64,000 nt of DNA from an uncultured Erysipelotrichaceae bacterium (GCA_945875435.1 CAMCKH010000002.1:62001-126000), one strand, 5' to 3'; positions 1 to 8,829 are shown, numbered from the stretch's first letter. The notes: generated by a model from the letters alone, not told the origin. Numbers and translations are program-made.

Positions 1-1006
1 AACAAAAACTTTCTGAATTAAATTCATTATTACCATTATAAGTACCAAGATCCATAGCAGCGACATAAACTATTGACTTAAAAACTGAACCAGGTTCATA
101 TGTGTATTGACTACCCTTATTAGTATAATCTTTTATTTCCAAAATATTATTATCAAAGCTAGGATATTGACCCCAAGCTAAAATTCTTCCAGTATCTACT
201 TCCGCAACACTAGCCCAAACATCACTAGCTCCAAATTGTTTCACAGATTCTTCTAAAGCAATATTTAATGCTTCTTGTATGCCTTTATCTATAGTTAAAT
301 AAAGATCATTACCATCTTTAGCTTCAACTATTTCTTTCTTCATTCCAGGCAAAATATAACCATCTTTATCTGCTTGAAAAGACTCATAACCATCTTCACC
401 GGTAAGATATGAATTATAAGAATATTCTATCCCCATCTTTCCAATCAAATTGTTTTTTTCATTTGCCTGAGCATAACCTACAATATAAGGTGCAAAATTT
501 GTTAAGGGATAATTTCTTTTTCTAGTACTTCTAAATTCAATTCCATTCAGTTTATATTCTTCAATTTTTTCTTTTACTTCTTTTGAAATTCCTTTTCCAT
601 AAATTCCTAATTCTGTTTGATATACTCCCTGTTTTGAAAGTAAAGCAAAAAGTTCGCTTTCTTCAGCCTTCAAAATATCCGCAAGTATTTTTGCAGTTTT
701 TAAAGGATCATCTACATAAGCGATTTTTTCACCATTGGAAATTCTATTTTTATCCAATATCGCAATTATATCGTAAGCTACAATATCTTGAGCTACAATT
801 ATTCCGTTTCTATCAAGAATATTTCCTCTTTTTGCAATAATTTTGTTCTCAACCAAATTAGATTCATCTACATAGGGTTTCAAATCTGTACCACTTCTTA
901 AATGATATTTAAAAACGGACACAAAAAGAATATTAACAGTAATGACTGTAAATATTATTAATATTGTTACGAAAATAATTTTTAAAAAATTATTTTTAAT
1001 TTTCAT
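1..1006 (-). CDS. ftsI: Class B penicillin-binding protein (FtsI/PBP2-like), 3' part missing
   Basis: Septal peptidoglycan transpeptidase; the gene starts at ATG 1006 and runs off the left edge, leaving about 335 codons. Translation shows a short basic cytoplasmic start, one membrane anchor (about residues 8-32), a PBP dimerisation region with the conserved RGNILDRNG stretch near residue 55, and the start of the transpeptidase domain with active-site SVFK (SxxK) near residue 307. The later SxN and KTG motifs lie outside the window. It follows ftsL by one base, in the standard mraZ-rsmH-ftsL-pbp order, which supports a division PBP rather than an elongation PBP. In other Gram-positives the same position can hold a sporulation PBP (SpoVD); a C-terminal PASTA domain, which could help decide, is not visible. 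Confidence 0.93.
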   Translation of the reverse strand, partial: MKIKNNFLKIIFVTILIIFTVITVNILFVSVFKYHLRSGTDLKPYVDESNLVENKIIAKRGNILDRNGIIVAQDIVAYDIIAILDKNRISNGEKIAYVDDPLKTAKILADILKAEESELFALLSKQGVYQTELGIYGKGISKEVKEKIEEYKLNGIEFRSTRKRNYPLTNFAPYIVGYAQANEKNNLIGKMGIEYSYNSYLTGEDGYESFQADKDGYILPGMKKEIVEAKDGNDLYLTIDKGIQEALNIALEESVKQFGASDVWASVAEVDTGRILAWGQYPSFDNNILEIKDYTNKGSQYTYEPGSVFKSIVYVAAMDLGTYNGNNEFNSESFC

Positions 1007-1007
1007 A

Positions 1008-1298
1008 TTATCTATTTATAGAAATTACATTTTCTTGATTAATTTCCATTTTGTTAGTTTGAGCAACTTCAAAAACTCTTTCTTGAGAAACTAAATTTTG
1101 AATTTCTATTTTTAAAACTTCGTTTTCATTACTTATTTTTTTAATTTTTGTTTCACTGTTTTGAATATCTATTGTTAATTTTTGATTATAACTTCTCAAA
1201 AATAAAGATGAAGCTAATGAAGCTACTATTGAAAATCCTAATAAACCAAATATAAATTCACTTCTAACTCTTCTTCTTTTTTTAATTACCTTAGCCAT
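1008..1298 (-). CDS. ftsL: FtsL-like cell-division protein
   Basis: A 96-residue bitopic membrane protein of the divisome. A basic N-terminus (KVIKKRRRVR) is followed by one hydrophobic segment (about residues 14-34), then an extracellular stretch with heptad-like spacing suited to a coiled coil with DivIC/FtsB. FtsL proteins are poorly conserved, so the call rests on size, topology and position between rsmH and the division PBP. Its ATG overlaps the rsmH stop by one base, so the two are probably translationally coupled. Confidence 0.85.
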   Translation of the reverse strand: MAKVIKKRRRVRSEFIFGLLGFSIVASLASSLFLRSYNQKLTIDIQNSETKIKKISNENEVLKIEIQNLVSQERVFEVAQTNKMEINQENVISINR

Positions 1299-2215
1299 TA
1301 TTTTACCCTCTTTATTCCTCTTAATTTTGCACTCTTTGCGCGTGAATTAATTTCTAACTCTTCAGTTGTAGAAATTATTATTTTTTTATTTAATAACTCA
1401 AAATCTGGTTTTATTAAATCTTGTTGTTTAATTACTATTCTTTTATCGTCTTTAACAGTTGAAAATTTTTTAAAATAATTTTTAATTAATCTATCTTCTA
1501 ATGAATGAAAGCTAATTATAGCTACTCTTCCATCTTTTTTTAAAATCGCAGGTATTTTATTTAAAAATTCTTCTAAAGAATTAAGTTCATCATTAACCTC
1601 TATTCTCAAGGATTGAAATACTTGTTTAGCAGGATGACCTTTTTCTTTCAACACTTTGTTGCTTAGACAACTTTTAATTATATCCACTAATTCAAAAGTT
1701 GTTTCAATAGGCTTTAGCTTTCTAGCCTCTATAATCTTACTGGCAATTTTATAAGAATTTTTTTCTTCTCCATACTCCTTAAAAATTCTATTTAATGAAT
1801 TTAAATCATAATTATTCACAATCTCATAAGCAGAAAGTTTTGTTTCACTATTCATTCTCATATCCAATCTGGAGTTATATCTATAAGAAAATCCTCTTTC
1901 AGCATTATCAAATTGTGGTGATGAAACTCCTAAATCTAATATGATGCCATCCACTTTTTCAATATAACTATCCATATTCTTGTAGTTATCATGAATAATA
2001 GTGTACTTACCTTTGTATTCTTGTAAAATTTGATGACCTTTTTCTATAGCTTCTAAATCTAAATCAAAGCAATATAAATGTCCTTTGTCTAATTTTTTCA
2101 AAATTTCAAGAGTATGACCGCATCTTCCTAGCGTTCCATCTACATAAATCCCATCTTTTTTAATTTCTAATAAATCAATAGTTTCTTTTTTCAAAACTGA
2201 GATATGTTCAATCAT
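1298..2215 (-). CDS. rsmH: 16S rRNA (cytosine(1402)-N4)-methyltransferase RsmH
   Basis: SAM-dependent methyltransferase that modifies C1402 in the decoding centre of 16S rRNA. The 305-residue length matches the family. The N-terminus MIEHISVLKKE is typical, and the SAM-binding loop GTLGRCGHT (residues 27-35) differs from the usual GRGGHS only conservatively. Further family motifs are DLGVSSPQFD (about 95-104), the GFSYR segment and the C-terminal SFHSLEDR stretch (about 236-243). It overlaps mraZ by four bases at its start. Confidence 0.97.
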   Translation of the reverse strand: MIEHISVLKKETIDLLEIKKDGIYVDGTLGRCGHTLEILKKLDKGHLYCFDLDLEAIEKGHQILQEYKGKYTIIHDNYKNMDSYIEKVDGIILDLGVSSPQFDNAERGFSYRYNSRLDMRMNSETKLSAYEIVNNYDLNSLNRIFKEYGEEKNSYKIASKIIEARKLKPIETTFELVDIIKSCLSNKVLKEKGHPAKQVFQSLRIEVNDELNSLEEFLNKIPAILKKDGRVAIISFHSLEDRLIKNYFKKFSTVKDDKRIVIKQQDLIKPDFELLNKKIIISTTEELEINSRAKSAKLRGIKRVK

Positions 2216-2643
2216 AAAATGTTTACCCCTATTTCTTCAGAAATATCCTCAATATTTTTAGATGTTTCCAGATAGAAATCTCTCCATCTTTTTTCATTCC
2301 AAATCTCAATATGATCATCTACCCCAACAATTACACATCCCTTTTCATTTTCAAAAATTGGCTTTAAAAATAATGGTATTTGTACTCTTCCCATTGAATC
2401 AAAAGATACCTCACAAGCACTTGATAAAAATAATTTTTTATAAGCTCTAACATTTTTTGAATAATCAGGTAATTGTCTTAATTTTTCTACTAATCTATTA
2501 AAATGTTCTTTTGTATATATTGCAATGCAAGTGTCAATTCCTCTAGTCAAAATAAAAGCATCAGAAAGCTCATCCCTAAATTTACTAGGAATGATAATTC
2601 TGTTTTTAGCGTCTAAATTGTGGCTATATTCACCTATAAACAT
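2212..2643 (-). CDS. mraZ: Transcriptional regulator MraZ
   Basis: DNA-binding regulator at the head of the division and cell-wall cluster; in other bacteria it controls its own operon. Two AbrB-like SpoVT/MraZ repeats are visible: the first with HNLDAKNRIIIPSKFR (about residues 8-23), the second with the VSFDSMGRVQIP stretch (about 78-89). I place the start at ATG 2643 (protein MFIGEYSHN). A GGAGG lies nine bases before it, whereas the upstream in-frame GTG at 2649 would sit only three bases from the same GGAGG. The family normally starts with MF-GEY. Confidence 0.95.
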   Translation of the reverse strand: MFIGEYSHNLDAKNRIIIPSKFRDELSDAFILTRGIDTCIAIYTKEHFNRLVEKLRQLPDYSKNVRAYKKLFLSSACEVSFDSMGRVQIPLFLKPIFENEKGCVIVGVDDHIEIWNEKRWRDFYLETSKNIEDISEEIGVNIL

Positions 2644-2655
2644 TACCACATTCCT

Positions 2656-2682
2656 CCACTTTTAACTATTTTTTGACACTTC
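2656..2682 (-). promoter_or_regulatory. Candidate MraZ operator (two AAGTG-type boxes)
   Basis: Reading the minus strand, GAAGTGT (2682-2676) and AAAGTGG (2662-2656) lie between the -10 box and the mraZ start, with the second next to the Shine-Dalgarno. MraZ binds short direct repeats: TGGGN in proteobacteria, AAAGTG-type in mycoplasmas. The match is by eye and the 20-bp repeat spacing is larger than usual. Confidence 0.4.
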
Positions 2683-2690
2683 ATACCACA

Positions 2691-2719
2691 ATTATATTAA
2701 ATAAAAAAATAAATTCCAA
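2691..2719 (-). promoter_or_regulatory. Promoter of the mra operon
   Basis: On the minus strand TTGGAA (2719-2714) and TATAAT (2696-2691) are separated by 17 bp, a good sigma-70/SigA-type match directly upstream of mraZ. Confidence 0.7.
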
Positions 2720-2779
2720 TATTTTTTAATTAAAATTTATAATTTTTCTTATTTATATATGTAATTATATTTTAATATA

Positions 2780-2806
2780 AAATAAAAGTAGTTTCTAAAC
2801 TACTTT
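2780..2806 (-). terminator. Terminator overlapping the end of the 209-aa gene
   Basis: AAAGTAGTTT..AAACTACTTT inverted repeat followed on the minus strand by T-rich sequence. Its 5' arm includes the stop codon of the leftward gene. Confidence 0.7.
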
Positions 2807-3429
2807 AATATATATATTTTTCCTTTTTCAGTTTTAGTTAAAACACCGGAAATTTTCTCAATAATTCTACCATTATAAGCATCTTTGATTATAACACTAT
2901 CATTACTTCCTTTATCGTAAGTTTCAAAATACAAAACATCTTTATCTCTAAAAAGAAAAACTTCATTTTCCTTAACTGTAAATTTATTTTTATAAGGATA
3001 TAAAATATCAATAGTATTATCGTTGTTATGTTTAACTAATGTTAAAGGTGATGTAATGTAAAGATTATAACAATCTTTAATTTCTTTAAGATTTTGTGTG
3101 TATTCAATTGATACATCTTTAAAATCTTTAGAAATTTTATAGATACTAATCAAACTACATTCAAAATCAACCAATAACACATAAATAAAATTATTTTCAT
3201 ATATCACATTATGAATATATTGATATTTTTTAGTTATAATAGGTTCAAAAATTTGATCACTTATTTCGTTAATAAAAATTAAACGGTTATTTATAAATTC
3301 TAACTTATTTAAAAAAACCTCTTCTGCTTCGTATAAATCCCCTAAAGGATAAGTTAAACAATAATGTATATTATCTAAACCACTTAATTTTTCAATAGGT
3401 GCTACGATACCTAATTCAATGATTTTCAT
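2800..3429 (-). CDS. Hypothetical protein, 209 aa
   Basis: I do not recognise this protein. It has no signal peptide or membrane helix. The sequence alternates short beta-strand-like hydrophobic runs with charged turns (for example IYVLLVDFECSLISIYKIS and DKDVLYFETYD), which suggests an all-beta fold such as a partial beta-propeller; this is inference. It stands alone: a terminator of the pit gene pair lies upstream and its own terminator overlaps its stop. The start lacks a strong ribosome-binding site (ATATTTATATATG). Confidence 0.6.
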   Translation of the reverse strand: MKIIELGIVAPIEKLSGLDNIHYCLTYPLGDLYEAEEVFLNKLEFINNRLIFINEISDQIFEPIITKKYQYIHNVIYENNFIYVLLVDFECSLISIYKISKDFKDVSIEYTQNLKEIKDCYNLYITSPLTLVKHNNDNTIDILYPYKNKFTVKENEVFLFRDKDVLYFETYDKGSNDSVIIKDAYNGRIIEKISGVLTKTEKGKIYILK

Positions 3430-3446
3430 ATATAAATATTATAAAT

Positions 3447-3473
3447 AAAAAAAGTTGTGAAAAACAACTTTTT
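3447..3473 (-). terminator. Terminator of the pit/phoU-like operon
   Basis: AAAAAGTTGTTTTTCACAAC-type hairpin with a T-run in the minus-strand direction, immediately after the PhoU-like stop. Confidence 0.75.
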
Positions 3474-4098
3474 ACGAATTTTTTAACATTGCGATTTCAA
3501 TAATTTTAATAGTTTTTTCGCAACTATCAATACATCTTTCTAAATAATTATAAATATCCTTCCATATTATAATATCCCTAGTAGAAATATTTTCATCAAC
3601 ATAAAGTTTACGAACTGCTTGAAGGAATATTTTATCTCCTTGATTTTCTAAAGAATTAATAAGACTCATATTTTTACGAATGGTAGTTGATTTTTTAAAA
3701 TTCTGTAATTCAGATGTTACTTGTTTTAAAACATCACAAGTTTCTATAACTATTTTAATCATTTCAACAGCCTCATCCTTAATGCTTTTAACATTATACA
3801 TATAAACTCTCATTAAAGCGTCATCTAAAGCGTCCACAATATCATCTAAATGATGACTTATTTTCATAATATCATCTCTTTCTAGTGGTGTTATAAAAGC
3901 ATCTGCTAAAAGTTCAGAAATATCATGTCTATATTTATCAGCTTCATTTTCTATAGCATGCATTTCTTTCATTCTATCGATAACTTCTTCATAGTTAAAA
4001 TTTTCAAAAATAGAATGTAAAAGTCTAGCTGCTCGACATGAACAATCGGTTGAATTGATAAAATTTTGATAATAAATAGCGTCTGTTTTCTTTGACAT
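3472..4098 (-). CDS. PhoU-like (DUF47) phosphate transport accessory protein
   Basis: A 208-residue all-helical protein of the DUF47/PhoU-like family (often annotated as Pit accessory protein). The family's acidic metal-binding type motifs are visible: IENEADKYRHD (about residues 50-60), HHLDDIVDALDDA (about 82-94) and LENQGDKIF (about 149-157). It sits 10 bp downstream of the pit gene in the same direction, a very common pairing, and probably tunes PiT activity. It is soluble and cytoplasmic. This is a different family from the PhoU of the Pst system. Confidence 0.92.
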   Translation of the reverse strand: MSKKTDAIYYQNFINSTDCSCRAARLLHSIFENFNYEEVIDRMKEMHAIENEADKYRHDISELLADAFITPLERDDIMKISHHLDDIVDALDDALMRVYMYNVKSIKDEAVEMIKIVIETCDVLKQVTSELQNFKKSTTIRKNMSLINSLENQGDKIFLQAVRKLYVDENISTRDIIIWKDIYNYLERCIDSCEKTIKIIEIAMLKNS

Positions 4099-4108
4099 AA
4101 ATTACTCC

Positions 4109-5164
4109 TTAATTAAAAAATGCAATAAATATTTTAGCCATAACATATCCAATAAGCCCACATCCAGGGAAAGTTAGAATCCAAGCCATAGCCATATCCT
4201 TAACAATATTCATATTAATAGCTGAAAGTCTTTTTACACTACCAACCCCCATTATAGAAGTTGTTTTGGTATGTGTTGTAGAAACTGGGATACCTAAAAC
4301 TGTCGATAGTAATAAGCTGATAGAAGCTGCTAAATCTGCAGCAAAACCTTGGTATTTTTCAAGTTTAACCATATCCATACCTACTGATTTAATTATCTTT
4401 TTACCACCAATTCCGGTACCTACACCCATAATAATAGAACACAAAATCATCATCCAAAAAGGAGGATTAATTCCTTGAGTACTTTCAGCACCACTGCTTA
4501 AAACCATCGCAAGTATCAATACACCCATAAACTTTTGACCATCTTGCGCACCGTGCATAAATGCAGTAAAAGCGGCACCTAAAATTTGAGAACCTCTGAA
4601 GAAAGGTTCTACTTTAGGTCTTTTAGCGTGATAAAATAATACACTAATCAACTTACAAATAGTCCAACCTAATCCAAAACCGATAATAGTTGATAAGAAA
4701 AGTCCATAAATTACTTTTACCCATTCAGCTTTATTTATTCCGTCAATTCCTCCTTGAAGTGCAATTGCAGCACCAGAAAGTCCAGCTATTAAAGCATGGC
4801 TTTCACTAGTTGGAATTCCAAAAACCCAAGCTGCAACAGCCCATATTACTATAGACACCATCGCAGCACATAAAGCTATTAAAGCATGATGTGTATTTCC
4901 ACTAAAATTGACCATTTTAGATATTGTGATTGCAACTTTTGGCGATAACAAAGTCATAATCAACACACCTAAAAAGTTAAAAATTGCAGCCATAAAAATA
5001 GCATCTTGAGCATCCATACTTCTAGTTCCTACACAAGTTGCGATCGCATTTGGAGCATCAGTCCAACCATTAACCAAAATCACACCTAATGTAAGAATCA
5101 CCGATATCAACAACATTCGGTTAGATAAAACTTGTTCTAAAAAATGGTTAAGCGAAATATCCAT
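4109..5164 (-). CDS. pit: PiT-family inorganic phosphate transporter
   Basis: Low-affinity, cation-coupled phosphate permease of the PiT family. The 351-residue protein has about ten hydrophobic segments and the two inverted PiT repeats: GWTDAPNAIATCVGTRSM (about 33-50) in the first half, and GIPVSTTHTKTTSIMGVG (about 291-308) in the second. GIPTSESHALIAG (about 116-128) is the first-half counterpart of the latter. It is first in a two-gene operon with the PhoU-like protein and has a good ribosome-binding site (AAGGAG). The coupling ion cannot be told from sequence. Confidence 0.95.
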   Translation of the reverse strand: MDISLNHFLEQVLSNRMLLISVILTLGVILVNGWTDAPNAIATCVGTRSMDAQDAIFMAAIFNFLGVLIMTLLSPKVAITISKMVNFSGNTHHALIALCAAMVSIVIWAVAAWVFGIPTSESHALIAGLSGAAIALQGGIDGINKAEWVKVIYGLFLSTIIGFGLGWTICKLISVLFYHAKRPKVEPFFRGSQILGAAFTAFMHGAQDGQKFMGVLILAMVLSSGAESTQGINPPFWMMILCSIIMGVGTGIGGKKIIKSVGMDMVKLEKYQGFAADLAASISLLLSTVLGIPVSTTHTKTTSIMGVGSVKRLSAINMNIVKDMAMAWILTFPGCGLIGYVMAKIFIAFFN

Positions 5165-5228
5165 ATTTATCTCCTTATTTGTTATTTAACCAAAGAAATT
5201 CTAACACACTAAAAAAACAATGTCTATT

Positions 5229-5636
5229 TTAGATGCCCATAATATTTCTAATAAATGCATAGATAACTAAAATAATCATCATTAATATTAAAAGAATCTT
5301 TTCTATTTTATTGGGAGTTGTATCTCCTTTTGTTATAAACTGATAAACTTTATAACCAAAATAAACTACAATAAGTGGAATTAAAATAAAAATTAATCTA
5401 TTGTAGTTATAAGCTGCATTAAAATCACCTTTTAAAATAGAAAAACACATTCTAGTAACACCACAACTTGGACATTTTAAACCAGTAATTTTATAAAAAA
5501 TACAAGGAATACCAAAACCTAAATGGTAAAAGCGATAAAAACAAAATACCCCTACCAATAATATCAATACTTTTTTAATTACTAATTTTAACCTATCTGT
5601 TTTTTTATAAAAATTATTAAGCTTCAATTCTTTCAT
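5229..5636 (-). CDS. DUF2752 membrane protein
   Basis: A 135-residue membrane protein with the diagnostic DUF2752 motif CPSCGVTR (about residues 54-61) after the first helix, and two further hydrophobic segments. The family function is unknown; the CxxCG motif could bind metal or form a disulfide. It overlaps the upstream DUF4234 gene by 20 bases, implying translational coupling. Confidence 0.85.
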   Translation of the reverse strand: MKELKLNNFYKKTDRLKLVIKKVLILLVGVFCFYRFYHLGFGIPCIFYKITGLKCPSCGVTRMCFSILKGDFNAAYNYNRLIFILIPLIVVYFGYKVYQFITKGDTTPNKIEKILLILMMIILVIYAFIRNIMGI

Positions 5637-5961
5637 TGATGAATTCTTGAATAATTGACATATTAACTACACCAAGTTGGAACAGAGATAATGCAGCGAA
5701 AAATAAACCAGTGTTGTTGGTAATCTTTCCACTTTCTCGATTAACTGTATCTATTTTATTTCCAGCTTTATAGTACCAATAAATTGGATAAATACCACAA
5801 GTTATAAAACCTAATAAAAACACTACTAATCCAGATTGTTCTCCTTCGCTATCAGTTACTTTATTAAAATCATCTACTAAACTTATAAACCAGATACATA
5901 AGTAGATACCACAAGTAAATATAGATAATAAAATAGAAATTACAATATCTTTCTTTTTCAT
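5617..5961 (-). CDS. DUF4234 membrane protein
   Basis: A 114-residue membrane protein with the DUF4234 pattern: a first helix ending in FTCGIYLCIWFISLVDDFN (about 15-33) and a near repeat, FITCGIYPIYWYYKAGNKID (about 52-71). Family function is unknown. A strong AAAGGAG site precedes the ATG. It forms a two-gene unit with the DUF2752 gene, a pairing often seen in Bacillota. Confidence 0.85.
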   Translation of the reverse strand: MKKKDIVISILLSIFTCGIYLCIWFISLVDDFNKVTDSEGEQSGLVVFLLGFITCGIYPIYWYYKAGNKIDTVNRESGKITNNTGLFFAALSLFQLGVVNMSIIQEFINERIEA

Positions 5962-6044
5962 ATAAATCTCCTTTAAATATATTAAAATTATATATTAAAA
6001 CTGAAATTTAGTATATTAATTATAGATTAATATTTAAAATTTGT

Positions 6045-6050
6045 TATAAT
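6045..6050 (+). promoter_or_regulatory. -10 box of the surface-protein gene
   Basis: TATAAT 28 bp before the ATG, with a strong AAAGGAGG site in between. No convincing -35 is visible. Confidence 0.5.
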
Positions 6051-6078
6051 TAATATCGTATTAAAGGAGGTAATTTAT

Positions 6079-8763
6079 ATGGTTTTTAAAAATACAATAT
6101 TTAAAAAATTATTATTTATAGTAGTTTTAACATTTGCGATTTCAACTATAATTAATCACAATATCGTTACAGCAAACACAAACCCAAGAACTATTTATGT
6201 TAATAACGATGGTTCAGAAACAAGTACAGGAGGTGATGGAACAATTAATTCACCGTACGATAATATCCGTTATGCTTTAGAGCAAGCTAATGAAAACGAT
6301 ACTATTGTTTTGACTGAAGATATTTTAGATAGAGCTCAATCAAATGAAAAATATTTTACAATCAATAAAAAAGTAACTATCGATGGTAATAATCACGCCT
6401 TACGTTTTAGAGGTTTGGATCTACAAATATTACAAGATGTAACTTTAAAAAATATGAACTTGTATTCTATAAAAGATGGAGTTGAAAAAGGATTAAAAAT
6501 ATATGCTTCTGGATATAATTTAACCCTTGAAAATGTAACTACTAAAATAAGTGATCTTCAATCTGACATTAGACCTACTTTATTTGCGGGTGCAGTTTCT
6601 GATGTAAATGAAGGTCCTGGTTCAAATATTAAAATTATTGGCGGTAGCTCTGAAACAAGATTTAATAACATTGTAGCAGGTAGCGATATGGTTGATAATT
6701 ACAATGATGTAAACATTACTATTGAATCTGACTTTGCTAAATCAGATAACGGAATTATTTTAGGTGGTTTAAAAGGTAATCAATCAACAGGAAATATTAC
6801 TGTTACTTCAAACTCTAGAGAAATTAAAAAAATTGACGGTAGTAATACTGTATTAGGTCAAAAAACAATAAATTTCAAAAACATTAGTAATACTGACATC
6901 GAACTTAACAACTTATCTAACTTGAATTTAAACTTAACAGAAAGCGCAAGCATAACACCTATAACAAATAGTTCAAATATAGAAAATTTAAATATTGAAA
7001 CTGGTAGCCAAGTGTGGTTAAACAACGAAGTTACTATAAAAAATGTTGCAGGAGAAGGAACTATTGTTGTTAATAAAGATGCAACTTTAACTTCTAACAG
7101 TATAGCTGATACATTAAAAATAAAAATAAATGTAAATGAAAATGATTTAAACAAGGTATATGTAACAACCACAAATCCAACAAACGCAACAGCTTCATTA
7201 TTATTACCAAATTCAAATTATAAAGTTATAAAAGAAGGTAATAATTTTAAAATCACAAACAATGATGAAACTGCTCCAGATAATAATGGTGGTAATAACC
7301 CTATAAACCATACTGTTACTATAAATTACACCTTCAACAATAATGTAATAAAAAACGAAATCACAGAAATTGAAAATGGCGGTTCTATAAGTTATCAAAA
7401 TATTAAAGACAATATCCCAACTAGCAATGATGTTCGTTATTTAATAGATGAAGCTAACTTTAATAAGGACATTTTAAACAACATTACTGAAACCAAAACA
7501 ATAGTTATTCCTTTAAAAGAAGAAACTGTAACAGCAGTTGAATTCGACCCTAACACAATTCAAAGTATTGATATCGTAACTCAACCTACCAAGACTACTT
7601 ATAACGAAGGAGAAACACTTGATTTAAGTGGTATAGAGCTTAGATTAACTGATGTTAACAATATTTCTAAAACAGTAAGATTAGAGGAATTTGTTAAATA
7701 CAATATTAATGTAAATCCAAATAATAATGCTGTTCTTACTGCTACAAATACAACTGTTACCTTATCAGTAAATAGTGTAAATAAAGAATTTAATATAACC
7801 ATTAATCCTCAAACAAATAGTAACCCTAATGCAAATGGTAGTGATACAAACACTACCCCAACAGATAATGGAGATGCTAACCCAACAGATAACACTACTG
7901 GTGGTACTACTAACACTGAAGATACAGGTAATACTAATACAGCTCCTGTAGATAATACTGGAAATGATACTACTGCTCCTGTGGATAATGGAAATACTAC
8001 TAAACCAGTAGATAATGAAGGTGATAACAATCAACCAGATAATAACGGCACAACAACTACTAATCCTGCTGATAATAGTAACAATACCAATACAGGTACT
8101 ACTAACACAGAAGGTACTAATAATACTGGTGATAACACTAATCCTGATGTAAATAATCCTACTAACAATACAGGAAATGATACTACTACTCCTGTGGATA
8201 ATGGAAATACTACTAAACCAGTAGATAATAGTGGCACAACAACTACTAATCCTGCTGATAATAGTAACGATACAAATTCAGGTACTACTAACACAGGAGA
8301 TACTACTAATACTGATGTAAATAATCCTGCTAACAATACTGGAAATGATACTACTGCTCCTGTGGATAATGGAAATGCTACTAAACCAGTAGATAATAGT
8401 GACACAACAACTACTAGCCCTACTGATAATAGTAACAATACCAATACTGGTACTACAAATACAAATCCTGTAGATAATACTGGAAATGATGCAACAAAAC
8501 CAGTAGATAATGGTAGTACAAATACTACTACAAATACTGGCACAGTAAATAACACTGGTAATAATTCTAATACTGCTAATACAGGAAACACAAACAATAC
8601 TCCTACAAGTACACAAACTAATATTACTTCAACTTCTAACACAACAACCACCACAAACATAACTAAAGAATTACCAAAAACTGGTATTATAGATTTAAAT
8701 GGTTTAGGTATTGTTATGTTATTAACTGGATTAATTAGTTTAGTTATTAAAAAAAGAAAATAG
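6079..8763 (+). CDS. LPXTG-anchored surface protein, beta-helix plus repeat stalk
   Basis: An 894-residue cell-wall-anchored protein. The N-terminus has KKLLF plus a hydrophobic core and a likely cleavage near ANT (about residue 32). Residues 35-380 begin with IYVNNDGSE and GTINSPYDNIRYALEQAN, typical of pectate-lyase-like right-handed beta-helix proteins with many short Asn-rich coils. About residues 490-580 resemble a bacterial Ig-like (group 3) domain (TYNEGETLDLSGIEL). Residues 585-860 are a low-complexity Asn/Thr/Asp/Pro/Gly repeat stalk. The C-terminus has LPKTG (about 865-869), a hydrophobic segment and KKRK: a full sortase signal. No catalytic role can be assigned; adhesion or glycan binding is plausible. 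No sortase gene is in the window. Confidence 0.92.
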   Translation: MVFKNTIFKKLLFIVVLTFAISTIINHNIVTANTNPRTIYVNNDGSETSTGGDGTINSPYDNIRYALEQANENDTIVLTEDILDRAQSNEKYFTINKKVTIDGNNHALRFRGLDLQILQDVTLKNMNLYSIKDGVEKGLKIYASGYNLTLENVTTKISDLQSDIRPTLFAGAVSDVNEGPGSNIKIIGGSSETRFNNIVAGSDMVDNYNDVNITIESDFAKSDNGIILGGLKGNQSTGNITVTSNSREIKKIDGSNTVLGQKTINFKNISNTDIELNNLSNLNLNLTESASITPITNSSNIENLNIETGSQVWLNNEVTIKNVAGEGTIVVNKDATLTSNSIADTLKIKINVNENDLNKVYVTTTNPTNATASLLLPNSNYKVIKEGNNFKITNNDETAPDNNGGNNPINHTVTINYTFNNNVIKNEITEIENGGSISYQNIKDNIPTSNDVRYLIDEANFNKDILNNITETKTIVIPLKEETVTAVEFDPNTIQSIDIVTQPTKTTYNEGETLDLSGIELRLTDVNNISKTVRLEEFVKYNINVNPNNNAVLTATNTTVTLSVNSVNKEFNITINPQTNSNPNANGSDTNTTPTDNGDANPTDNTTGGTTNTEDTGNTNTAPVDNTGNDTTAPVDNGNTTKPVDNEGDNNQPDNNGTTTTNPADNSNNTNTGTTNTEGTNNTGDNTNPDVNNPTNNTGNDTTTPVDNGNTTKPVDNSGTTTTNPADNSNDTNSGTTNTGDTTNTDVNNPANNTGNDTTAPVDNGNATKPVDNSDTTTTSPTDNSNNTNTGTTNTNPVDNTGNDATKPVDNGSTNTTTNTGTVNNTGNNSNTANTGNTNNTPTSTQTNITSTSNTTTTTNITKELPKTGIIDLNGLGIVMLLTGLISLVIKKRK
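7970..8520 (+). repeat. Degenerate tandem repeats in the surface-protein stalk
   Basis: A unit of about 170-190 bp occurs roughly three times (from about 7971, 8170 and 8346). Each begins with a DTTAPVDNGNTTKPVDN-type segment and continues with TTTTNPADNSNNTN-type residues. A shorter partial unit begins near 8480. Units differ by point changes and small indels in multiples of three. Confidence 0.8.
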
Positions 8764-8769
8764 TAATAT

Positions 8770-8802
8770 AAAAATATAGACTTATATAAGTCTATATTTT
8801 TT
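8770..8802 (+). terminator. Terminator after the surface-protein gene
   Basis: AAATATAGACTTATATAAGTCTATATTTTTT hairpin with T-run. It may also serve the converging coaD gene, whose stop is at 8830. Confidence 0.8.
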
Positions 8803-8829
8803 GTTTGGAATAAAACTTTAATAACAAAG

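Noticed and set aside
583-840. 85-aa plus-strand open frame opposite the PBP gene
   Set aside because: It is antisense to a well-supported PBP reading frame, low in complexity and without a ribosome-binding site.
7970-8520. Possible CRISPR-like repeats
   Set aside because: Repeats are in-frame, 170-190 bp long, degenerate and inside a coding sequence with a sortase signal; no spacers and no cas genes.
7765-8660. Long minus-strand open frames opposite the surface-protein repeats
   Set aside because: They are by-products of the Asn/Thr codon bias of the plus-strand repeat; the translations are low-complexity Val/Ser/Leu with no ribosome-binding sites.
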